64,000 bases of DNA from RPQJ01 sp052035645. GTDB lineage: Bacteria > Pseudomonadota > Gammaproteobacteria > Steroidobacterales > Steroidobacteraceae. Below the pieces are notes generated by a model that worked only from the letters and a program-made list of their open reading frames with translations, searched no databases and was not told the origin of the DNA. The DNA is taken from contig JBPOHK010000016.1 in assembly GCA_052035645.1 (NCBI GenBank), positions 6,429-70,428 on the forward strand. The letters run 5' to 3'. Shown one piece after another: positions 27,922-36,600 of this stretch. Both the position numbers and the translations under genes were made by a program. Positions within the stretch are counted from its first letter, which is position 1. Each line of letters begins with the position of its first letter.

Positions 27922-29373
27922 GTGCTGAGACCCGTCATCCTGCGCCCGCGCTCCCTGAGCGGACTGATCCTGCTCGGTTTCGCCATCGTCGCGCTGCCGC
28001 TGCTGCTCGGCACGATCAGTGCCGCCGTCGAGATGCGCAACCTGGCCGCCGCGAGCGAGCGGCTGGTGGTGAACGGGGTCGCCGCGACCCAGTACACCCA
28101 GGCCCTCGTGCGCCAGGTCTCGTCGCTCGAGCGGACCGTGCGCCTGTACCAGATCATCCCGCGCCCGGCCCTGCTCGAGACGTTCCGCCAGAACCAGCAG
28201 CTGCTGGTGCAGACGCTCGACAGCTTCGCCCTGTTGCCGGGCGACCCGAACCGGGGTGCGGTGATCCAGCGCATGCGCGCGAGCATCGCCGCGGTCGAAA
28301 CCGGCGTCGGCACCCGGTCGCCGGCACAGGTCACGGGCGCCCTGCGCGAATTCAGCCAGCTCGCCAAGGATGCCGGCCAGCTCTCCAACCTCGCGAGCGC
28401 GCAGACCGACCGCGAGCTAAAGCAACTGCAGTCGGAAACGGAGAGCGCGCGCCGGCGCCTGTTCTGGCAGGCGGCGGCACTGGTGCCCGTGACGCTCGCC
28501 CTGATCGTGTTCTTCGCCGTGTTCTTCGCGCGGCCGATCCGGCAGATCGACGACGCGATCCGCAGCATCGGCCACGGGCAGCTGGAGCGGCCGGTGTCCG
28601 TGCGCGGCCCGTCGGACCTCGAGTCCCTCGGCAGGCAGCTCGAGTGGCTGCGCCAGCGTCTCGGCGAGATCGCCGAGGAGCGCAACCGCTTCCTGCGCCA
28701 CATGTCGCACGAACTCAAGACTCCGCTCGCCAACCTGCGCGAAGGCACGGAACTGCTGCTCGAGGGGGCCGTGGGCCCGCTCGGCGCCGAGCAGCGCGAG
28801 GTGAGCGGCATCCTGCGCGACAACAGCCTGCGCCTGCAGCGGCTCATCGAGAACCTGCTGTCGTACAGCGAATGGCAGGCGCGGCGCAGCGGCCTCGAAC
28901 TGGCCGACGTGCGCCTGCAGCCCCTGGTCAAGGCGGCGATCGAGACCTACCAGCTGCCGATCAACGCCCACCGCCTGCGACTCGACCTGCAGGTCGACGA
29001 CGTCGCGCTGCAGGCCGACCGGGCGAAGCTGCGCCTGATCCTCGACAACCTGATCTCGAACGCAGTGAAGTTCACGCCGGACGGCGGGACGATCACGGTA
29101 CGGGCCAGGATCGGCGACGCCGGCCGCGAAGTGGTGCTCGACGTCGCCGACACCGGACCCGGGATTCCGGCCGGCGAGCGCGACCGCATCTTCGAGGCGT
29201 TCTACCAGGGCGCAACCCCGCAGGGCGGGCTGGTGCGGGGCACGGGCATCGGGCTCTCGGTGGTGCAGGAATTCGTGCACGCCCACGGCGGCACCGTCGA
29301 GATCGTCGACGGCGAGTTCCCGGGCGCGCATTTCCGCGTGCACCTGCCGGCCCAGGGCCCGGCCCTGAGGTGA
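27922..29373 (+). CDS. glrK: Sensor histidine kinase, GlrK/QseE type
   Basis: A 483-residue inner-membrane kinase. One membrane segment lies at about residues 14-34, a helical periplasmic sensor region of about 145 residues follows, and a second membrane segment lies near 185-205. Then come HAMP (ARPIRQIDDAIRSIGHG), HisKA with the phosphoacceptor in FLRHMSHELKTPLANLREG, and HATPase with NLISNAVKFTPDGG, DTGPGIP and GTGIGLSVV. In enterobacteria GlrK phosphorylates GlrR. The GTG at 27922 was used because it begins immediately before the first membrane helix. It heads an operon with a QseG-like lipoprotein and a GlrR homologue. Confidence 0.87.
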   Translation: MLRPVILRPRSLSGLILLGFAIVALPLLLGTISAAVEMRNLAAASERLVVNGVAATQYTQALVRQVSSLERTVRLYQIIPRPALLETFRQNQQLLVQTLDSFALLPGDPNRGAVIQRMRASIAAVETGVGTRSPAQVTGALREFSQLAKDAGQLSNLASAQTDRELKQLQSETESARRRLFWQAAALVPVTLALIVFFAVFFARPIRQIDDAIRSIGHGQLERPVSVRGPSDLESLGRQLEWLRQRLGEIAEERNRFLRHMSHELKTPLANLREGTELLLEGAVGPLGAEQREVSGILRDNSLRLQRLIENLLSYSEWQARRSGLELADVRLQPLVKAAIETYQLPINAHRLRLDLQVDDVALQADRAKLRLILDNLISNAVKFTPDGGTITVRARIGDAGREVVLDVADTGPGIPAGERDRIFEAFYQGATPQGGLVRGTGIGLSVVQEFVHAHGGTVEIVDGEFPGAHFRVHLPAQGPALR

Positions 29374-29501
29374 CACGACCGCACCATGCGTGACGCGAGG
29401 GTCTAGAATGTCGAGCCGGACCGGCGCCGACCGCAGGCGGCCATGGCCGAGTAATTAAGATGATTTTTCAAATAGTTACGAATCATATCTCAGGCAAGTT
29501 C

Positions 29502-30134
29502 ATGGCTCCTCGCGCGCTCGGCGCCCTGCTCGCCGGTGCCTGTCTCGCCGCCGGCTGCGCAGCCCACCCCAAGGCACCGGCCGCCTCGCCGACGGCGGGC
29601 GTCGCGCACGCCGCGACCCAGGCGGCGGATCTCGCGCCTTACCTCGAGCCGCTCGCGCGCATGGCCGCGGGCGACGGCACCCAGCAGGCCGCGGAACTCG
29701 CCGCGCTGCTGGTCCGCTCCCAGGAAGCCCCGACGGCCGCGAATCGCCTGCGTTACGCGATCGCCCTCGGTGCCGCCGGCCACTCCGGCAGCAACCCGCA
29801 GGAAGCCCAGCGGCTGATCGACTCGCTGCTCGCGGGGCCGAACGACCTCAGGCCCGGGGAAGCGGGGCTGGCCCGGGCGTTCCAGCAGGAGTTCGGCGCG
29901 CGCGCCGCGCTGCACGCCGAGATCGCCCGCCAGCGCGAGGACCTGGAGCATCGGCTGCAGGCCGCCGACGCGGACGACGACAAGCGCTACGCATCCCTGG
30001 CAGCGGAGAACGCGCGGCTGCGCAAGGCGCTGGCGGAAGCGGAGCGCAAGCTCGAGGCGGTGGCCGAGATGGAACGCGCGCTGATCGAGCAGAACGGCGC
30101 GTCCCAGCCGAACGACCGCCCCCCGCCCCGCTGA
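29502..30134 (+). CDS. QseG-like lipoprotein
   Basis: A 210-residue lipoprotein with a type II signal (MAPRALGALLAGACLAAGC, Cys19 lipid-modified). A helical domain follows, then a coiled coil near the end (LRKALAEAERKLEAVAEME). Its place between the glrK and glrR homologues, its size and its coiled coil match QseG/YfhG, the outer-membrane lipoprotein that modulates QseE/GlrK. Sequence identity cannot be judged, so I leave the symbol blank. ATG 29502 starts the lipoprotein signal cleanly; an in-frame ATG at 29460 would bury it behind 14 residues. The upstream 29450-29500 stretch is strikingly A/T-rich. Confidence 0.7.
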   Translation: MAPRALGALLAGACLAAGCAAHPKAPAASPTAGVAHAATQAADLAPYLEPLARMAAGDGTQQAAELAALLVRSQEAPTAANRLRYAIALGAAGHSGSNPQEAQRLIDSLLAGPNDLRPGEAGLARAFQQEFGARAALHAEIARQREDLEHRLQAADADDDKRYASLAAENARLRKALAEAERKLEAVAEMERALIEQNGASQPNDRPPPR

Positions 30135-30138
30135 GGCC

Positions 30139-31407
30139 ATGACGCGCCCGAGCCGACGCCCTGCGCGCATCCTGGTCGTCGACGACGACCCTGGCCTGCT
30201 GCGACTGCTCACGATCCGCCTGCGCTCGCAGAAGTACGAAGTCGAGCCCGCGGAGAACGCGCTCAAGGCCCTCGCGGCGGTGGCGCGTTTCCGCCCCGAC
30301 CTGGTGATCACCGACCTGCGCATGCCGGAGATGGACGGCATCTCGCTGCTGCGCGAGCTGCAGCGTCGCTGGCCCGGGCTGAACATCATCCTGCTGACGG
30401 CGCACGGCACCATTCCCGATGCCGTCAAGGCGACGCAGGCCGGCGCGTTCGCGTTCCTCACCAAGCCGGTCGAGAAGGAACAGCTGCTCGAGGAAGTGCA
30501 GCGCGCGCTGCGCACCTCCGGCTTCGTCGAGACGGCCGAGGACTGGCGTGCCGAGTTCGCGACCCGCAGCCCGATCGTCGAGGACCGCCTGGCCAAGGCG
30601 CACCTCGTCGCCGGCACGGACTCGGCCGTGATGATCACCGGCGACCCTGGCTCCGGCAAGGAACTGCTCGCGCGCTCGATCCATCGCGCGAGCACCCGCC
30701 GGGAGGCGCCGTTCGTGAAACTCGACTGCAGCGGCCTCGACCCGGCGGCCGACGCCGGTGAGCGCGAACTGCTGGCGGCGCTCGACGAGGCCGCCGCGGG
30801 CACGATCTTCCTGCGCAACGTGGACGAACTCGCCCCGCCCCTGCAGGCGCGGCTGGCGAAGCGCCTGGGCGGCGCCGACCTGCGCGTGCTGTCGACCAGC
30901 GACCGCAAGCCGGAGGAACTGGCCGCCGACGGCCGCTTCTCGCGCGACCTGCTCGACCGGCTGAGCGCGGTGCACATCGAACTGCCTCCGCTCGGCAAGC
31001 GCCGGGAGGACATTCCCCTGCTGGTGGCGCAATGCCTGGACGACGTCGCCGCCGAGACGTCGCAGCCGAAGCGCGCCATGTCGCCGGAGGCGCTCGAGGC
31101 GCTGGCGACGGCGAAGTGGCCGGGCAACGTGCGCCAGCTGCGCATGGTGGTGCGGCAGGCCGCCAGCCTCGGCGCCGGACCGGTCATTTCGCTCGAACAG
31201 GTCCGCGAAGCGCAGGGCGCCAGCACGTCGCTGCCGAGCTTCGACGAGGCGCGTGACGAGTTCACGCGTGGGTACCTGGTGCAGCTGCTGCAGATCACCC
31301 AGGGCAACGTGAGCCAGGCGGCGCGCATGGCCCGGCGCAACCGGACCGACTTCTACAAGCTGCTGACCAAGCACGACCTGCGGCCCGAGGAGTTCAAGGA
31401 CCCCTGA
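30139..31407 (+). CDS. glrR: GlrR-like response regulator with a degenerate AAA+ domain
   Basis: A 422-residue NtrC-family protein. The receiver domain (about 9-125) is intact, with the phosphoacceptor in LVITDLRMPEMDG. The AAA+ domain keeps Walker A (GDPGSGKELLA). The segment that should hold ESELFGHEKGAFTGA is replaced by a short CSGLDPAADAGERELL, and Walker B reads TIFLRNVDEL instead of FLDE. The sigma-54 contact loop and probable ATPase activity are therefore missing. The C-terminal Fis-type helix-turn-helix (GNVSQAARMARRNRTDFYKLL) is intact. It is probably a DNA-binding regulator that does not need sigma-54. The gene is four bases after the QseG-like gene. Confidence 0.85.
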   Translation: MTRPSRRPARILVVDDDPGLLRLLTIRLRSQKYEVEPAENALKALAAVARFRPDLVITDLRMPEMDGISLLRELQRRWPGLNIILLTAHGTIPDAVKATQAGAFAFLTKPVEKEQLLEEVQRALRTSGFVETAEDWRAEFATRSPIVEDRLAKAHLVAGTDSAVMITGDPGSGKELLARSIHRASTRREAPFVKLDCSGLDPAADAGERELLAALDEAAAGTIFLRNVDELAPPLQARLAKRLGGADLRVLSTSDRKPEELAADGRFSRDLLDRLSAVHIELPPLGKRREDIPLLVAQCLDDVAAETSQPKRAMSPEALEALATAKWPGNVRQLRMVVRQAASLGAGPVISLEQVREAQGASTSLPSFDEARDEFTRGYLVQLLQITQGNVSQAARMARRNRTDFYKLLTKHDLRPEEFKDP

Positions 31408-31431
31408 CCCCACCGCTAGCGGGCCGTGGCC

Positions 31432-31458
31432 GGAAAACCACAATTGCTTGTGTTTTCC
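31432..31458. terminator. Possible hairpin after the glrR operon
   Basis: GGAAAACCACAA (31432-31443) and TTGTGTTTTCC (31448-31458) pair with a single bulged base around a TTGC loop, 25 bases after the glrR stop. The arm itself contains TTTT, but no T tract follows, so it may be an operator rather than a terminator. Confidence 0.4.
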
Positions 31459-31612
31459 CCGCCGGATCAACATAATGCGCCCCGCCGAGAACGGCGACCG
31501 GTCTCTCCACCGCGTCCCAAGCAGGCCCACCCAACCCCTGCCCGGCTAAAGCTGGCCCTGCCATGCGAGCGGGGCGTGCCGTTCGGACCCATATTCGTCG
31601 AGGAAGACCATC

Positions 31613-32314
31613 TTGCAGTTCCCCACCTTGCCGGGGGACGCGCTGCGCGTGGCTCGCGCCTGCATCCCCGGCATCATCGCGACCGTGGCGCTCGCCGCCT
31701 GCGGCAATGACAACCTCATCGGCGGCTCGACTTCCGATGCCCCGCCCACCTCCCCGTCCACGGGCAACCGCGCTCCGAGCCTCACCGGCACGCCGCGATC
31801 CACGGTCCGGGTGAACGAGGCCTACGACTTCCAGCCCACGGCCTTCGACGCCGACGGCGATCCGTTGCGCTTCGAGATCACCGGCAAGCCCTCCTGGGCG
31901 CTGTTCAATGCCAATACGGGCCGGCTCTACGGCACCCCTCCGGCCGGAACGTCGGGCACGTTCGGCGGCATCGAGATCCGCGTGACGGACGGCGTCGCCA
32001 CGACCCGGCTGCCGGTGTTCTCGATCCAGGTGCTCGCCGCGGCCGGCGGAACCCCGGGGTCGGCCGTGCTCAGCTGGACCCGCCCGACGGTCAACAGCGA
32101 CGGCTCGAGCCTCGGCAACCTCGCCGGGTACCGCGTCTACTACGGCCCCTCGCCGTCGCAGTCGAGCACCACCCTGGTGATCACCGACCCGTCCTCGACC
32201 AGCGCGACGATCAACGGGCTGACGTCGGGCACGTGGTACTTCGCGATCGCCTCGTACACCACGAGCGGCGCGGAGAGCAGCCGCACGCCGCAGGTATCGG
32301 TCGTCATCGGCTGA
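31613..32314 (+). CDS. Lipoprotein with putative Ig and fibronectin type III domains
   Basis: A 233-residue exported protein starting at TTG 31613 behind GAGGA. Its signal ends in ALAAC, so it is probably lipidated. Residues about 50-140 look like a putative-Ig/cadherin-like domain (FDADGDPLRFEITGKPSWA, NANTGRLYGTP, IRVTDG). Residues about 145-233 look like an Fn3 domain (GSAVLSWTRPTVNSDGS, YRVYYG, GTWYFAIASYTTSGAES). Such proteins are usually surface adhesins or glycan-binding partners. It lies upstream of lhgO, not obviously in an operon. Substrate or partner is unknown. Confidence 0.72.
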   Translation: MQFPTLPGDALRVARACIPGIIATVALAACGNDNLIGGSTSDAPPTSPSTGNRAPSLTGTPRSTVRVNEAYDFQPTAFDADGDPLRFEITGKPSWALFNANTGRLYGTPPAGTSGTFGGIEIRVTDGVATTRLPVFSIQVLAAAGGTPGSAVLSWTRPTVNSDGSSLGNLAGYRVYYGPSPSQSSTTLVITDPSSTSATINGLTSGTWYFAIASYTTSGAESSRTPQVSVVIG

Positions 32315-32387
32315 TTTTGTTTTGCGATACAGCCCGCAGAAGCAGCCGCGGGCGTAGCGCAGGATCGGGGCCCGGGAACCTGCAGCC

Positions 32388-33497
32388 ATGGCCACCACCG
32401 AGGTCGTCGAGGTCGCTGTCGTCGGGGCCGGCGTGGTCGGCCTCGCGATCGCGCGCGCCTGCGCCGAGGCCGGCCGCGAGACGGTCCTGATCGAGCGTCA
32501 CGCGCACCCCGGCACAGAGACCTCCTCGCGCAATTCCGGCGTCATCCACTCCGGCATCTACTATCCCGCGCACAGCCTGAAGGCGCGGCTCTGCGTCGAG
32601 GGACGCGAGCGCCTCTACGCGTATTGCGCCGCGCGGGGCATCGCCCACCGGCGCACGGGCAAGCTCATCGTCGCGCAGGAGCACCAGCTGCCGGCACTGC
32701 GCGGGTTGCAGGCCCGCGGACTCGCCAACGGCGTGCGCGATCTCGAGTGGCTGGAGGCGGCGCAGGCCCGGGCGCTCGAGCCCGAGGTGCGCTGCGCCGC
32801 CGGCCTGTTCTCGCCCTCGACCGGCATCGTGGACCCGCACGAGCTGATGACGGCGCTGCAGGGCGACCTCGAATCGGCCGGCGGGGCCGTCGCCGTCGGC
32901 TCGAACGTCACCGCGATCCGCCGGACCGGCAGCGAACTGCGACTGACGGTGGAAAGCGACGGCGTGCCAGGCGAACTGGCGGCCCGGCACGTGATCGTCT
33001 CGGCCGGGCTCGATGCCGTTGCGCTCGCGAAGCGCATCGAGGGCTATCCGGCCGACCGCATCCCGTCCGCCTGGCGAGCGAAGGGCAACTACTTCGCCTG
33101 CGCCGGCCGGCCGTTCCGCCACCTCGTCTACCCCATGCCGAACGAGGCGGGGCTCGGCGTGCACGCCACGCTCGACCTCGACGGCAGCACGCGTTTCGGG
33201 CCGGACGTGGAGTGGACGGACAACCAGGACTATGCGGTCGACCCGGCGCGTGCCGATGCGTTCTACGCATCGATCCGCGAGTACTGGCCCGGCCTGCCCG
33301 ACGGCGCATTGCGCCCGGGCTACGCGGGGATGCGGCCGAAGATCGCCGGCCCGGACCAGCCGGCCGCCGACTTCATGATCGCCGGACCCGCCGAGCATGG
33401 GATCGCGGGCCTGGTGGCGCTGTTCGGCATCGAGTCGCCGGGACTCACCGCCTCGCTCGCCCTGGGTGCCTACGTAGCCGGGGCCGTGTTTTCCTAA
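32388..33497 (+). CDS. lhgO: L-2-hydroxyglutarate dehydrogenase/oxidase LhgO
   Basis: A 369-residue FAD flavoprotein of the DAO family. The Rossmann motif VVGAGVVGLAIARA lies at about residues 10-23. LIERHAHPGTETSSRNSGVIHSG is the hallmark of the LhgO/YgaF group; GKLIVAQ, NYFACAGRPFRHLVYP and LRPGYAGMRPKI are further family blocks. It oxidises L-2-hydroxyglutarate to 2-oxoglutarate and feeds electrons to the quinone pool. The csiD partner of E. coli is not present here. The start is the ATG at 32388. Confidence 0.9.
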   Translation: MATTEVVEVAVVGAGVVGLAIARACAEAGRETVLIERHAHPGTETSSRNSGVIHSGIYYPAHSLKARLCVEGRERLYAYCAARGIAHRRTGKLIVAQEHQLPALRGLQARGLANGVRDLEWLEAAQARALEPEVRCAAGLFSPSTGIVDPHELMTALQGDLESAGGAVAVGSNVTAIRRTGSELRLTVESDGVPGELAARHVIVSAGLDAVALAKRIEGYPADRIPSAWRAKGNYFACAGRPFRHLVYPMPNEAGLGVHATLDLDGSTRFGPDVEWTDNQDYAVDPARADAFYASIREYWPGLPDGALRPGYAGMRPKIAGPDQPAADFMIAGPAEHGIAGLVALFGIESPGLTASLALGAYVAGAVFS

Positions 33498-33651
33498 GTG
33501 CATGTATTGCCTGATTGAATCGACAATCCGCCGGGCGATGCGCTACCGTACCTCCCCCCGGCTGAAGAGCCGCCGTCCGTTCGGGATGGAACGGCGGAAC
33601 ACCAACGATTCGACGCGGCGCTCGGCCGCCACGACCCGGATGTCGTCCACG

Positions 33652-36600
33652 ATGAAACTGCGCGCACTCTCCCTGCTCCTCGCCTCGACCGTGGCCCTCA
33701 GCGGCTGCCTGAGCGGCGATCCCGACTCGATCGACGGCGGCAACAACGGCAACGAGCCGGTGGTGACGCTGCAGGCGAATCCGTCGCGCATCGTCACCGG
33801 CAGCGCATCCACGCTCACCTGGAGCGCCAGCGGCGCGCGCAGCTGCGTCGCGTCGGGCTCGTGGTCGGGCGAGAAGGACACGAGCGGCAGCGAGTCGACC
33901 GGCGCGCTGACCACGTCGCAGAACTACGTCCTCACCTGCAGCGGTCCCGGCGGCACGACGCAGCAGGCCGTGCCGGTCACGGTTTCCGACGCGCCCCCGA
34001 CGCTGACCCTGAGCGCCAGCCCGACTTCGGCGGCCCCGGGCGCCACGATCACGCTCACCTGGCAGTCGACCGACGCGCGGGCCTGTCTCGCCTCCGGCGG
34101 CTGGACGGGCGGCAAGCCGCTCAGCGGCAGCGAGTTCATCATCGGCCTCGCGGCCTCGAGCGACTTCACGCTGAACTGCAGCGGGCCGGGCGGCTCGATC
34201 AGCCGCACGGTGTCGGTCACGATCAACGCCGGCCCGCCCGCGCCGACCGTCACGCTCGCGGCCAACCCGACCTCGGTCGTGATCGGCAACCCGACGCAGC
34301 TCACCTGGAGCAGCACCAACGCCACGGGCTGCACCGCGTCCGACGGCTGGAGCGGCAGCAGGGCCGCCACCGGCAGCGAGGCGTCTGCACCGCTCACGGC
34401 CGACACGAACTTCACCCTGAGCTGCACGGGCCCGGGCGGCACGTCCTCGCAGACGGTGACGGTAACCGCAGGCACGCCGCCCGCGCCGCCCACCGTCACG
34501 CTGGTCGCGAACCCCGCCACGATCGCGAGCGGCGGCACGTCGACCCTGAGCTGGAGTTCGACCAACGCCAGCAGCTGCACCGCGACGGGCGGCTGGAGCG
34601 GCGGCAAGGCGATCGCGGGTTCGCAGACGACCGCGCCGCTGGCGGCGACGACCGACTTCACCCTCAGCTGCAGCGGCGCCGGCGGCACGTCTTCGCAGAC
34701 GGTGACAGTGAGCGTCGCCCCGGCCCCCACGCTCAACTTCACGGCCAATCCGACCACGGTGCAGAGCGGAGGCACCTCGGCGCTCACCTGGGTGACGACC
34801 AACGCGACGGCCTGCACCGCCTCGGGCGGCTGGAGCGGCGGCAAGGTGGCGAACGGCAGCCAGATGACGGCGCCGCTGACGCAGTCGACCACCTTCACGC
34901 TCGCGTGCACCGGCACGGGCGGCAGTGTCACGCGCTCCGTGACGGTCGCAGTGGCGTCGGCTCCGACCCTGACGCTGACCGCCCTGCCCGTCAACGTGGC
35001 GAACGGTGGCACGGCCTCGATCAACTGGAGTTCGACCAACGCGACGAGCTGCACGGCATCGGGCGGCTGGAGCGGCACCAAGGCCACCAGCGGCACCGAG
35101 ACCTCCGCGCCGATCAATGCCGACACGACGTTCACGCTGACCTGCACCGGCACCGGCGGGTCGGTCACCCAGAGCGCTTCGGTGACGGTCGTACCGGCCC
35201 CGACGGTCGCCCTCGGCGCGAACCCGACGACCGTCGCGAGCGGCGCAGCCGCCACGCTGATGTGGAGCTCGACCAACGCGACGAGTTGCAATGCGACCGA
35301 CGGCTGGACCGGACCGAAAGCCACCTCCGGGACGCAGACCACGGCACCGCTGTCGACCACGACGACGTACACGCTGACCTGCACCGGCACGGGCGGCAGC
35401 GCATCGCAGAGCGTCACCGTGACGGTGATCCCGCCGCCGACCGTCTCGCTCAGCGTGACGCCGTCGGTGATCGCCTCGGGCGGCTCGTCGACGCTCGCCT
35501 GGAGCGCGACCAACGCGACCTCGTGCACGGCCAGCGACGGCTGGAGCGGCAGCCGGGCCACCAGCGGCTCCGAGTCGACGGGCCCGGTGACCACCACCAC
35601 CACCTACACCCTCAGCTGCACCGGCCAGAGCGGGTCGGCGTCCCGCAGCGTCACGCTCACCGTCGCACCGCCGCCGACCGTGAGCCTCGGGGCCAGCCCC
35701 ACCAGCCTCGCGAGCGGCGCGGCCGCCACGCTGACGTGGAGCTCGACCAACGCGACGAACTGCACCGCCTCGGGCGGCTGGAGCGGCAGCAAGGCCACCA
35801 GCGGCTCGCAGTCGACCGGCCCGATCGCCGCGACCGCCACGTTCACGCTCACGTGCACCGGGTCCGGCGGGACGGCTGCCCAGAGCGTGACGGTCACGGT
35901 CGTGCCGGCGCCGACGCTGGCATTGAGCGCGAGCCCCACCAGCCTCGCCAGCGGCGCGGCCTCCACGCTCACCTGGAGTTCCACCGACGCGACGAGTTGC
36001 ACCGCCTCGGGCGGCTGGAGCGGCAGCAAGGCCACCAGCGGCTCGCAGTCGACCGGCCCGGTCGCCACGACGACGACGTTCACGCTGGCGTGCACCGGCA
36101 CCGGCGGCACGGCGACGCAGAGCGCGACGGTCACCGTCGTGCCCGCACCGACGGTGACGCTCACCGCGAACCCCACCAGCGTCACGAGCGGCGGCTCCTC
36201 GACCCTGAGCTGGAGCTCGACCAACGCGACCAGCTGCACCGCCTCGGGCGGCTGGAGCGGCAGCAAGGGCACCAGCGGTTCGCAGTCGACCGGCGCACTC
36301 GCCGCGTCCACCACGTTCACGCTCAGCTGCACCGGCACCGGCGGCACCACCGACGCCAGCGCCACGGTCACCGTGAATGCTCCGCCCGTCCCGACGGTGA
36401 CGCTCAGCGCGAGTCCGGCCAGCGTCACGACCGGCGGCTCCTCGACGCTGACCTGGAGTTCGACCGACGCCACCAGTTGCACCGCCTCGGGCGGCTGGAG
36501 CGGCAGCAAGGCCACCAGCGGTTCGCAGTCGACCGGCGCCCTCGCCGCGTCCACCACGTTCACCCTCAGCTGCACCGGCGCGGGCGGCAGCGCCGACGCC

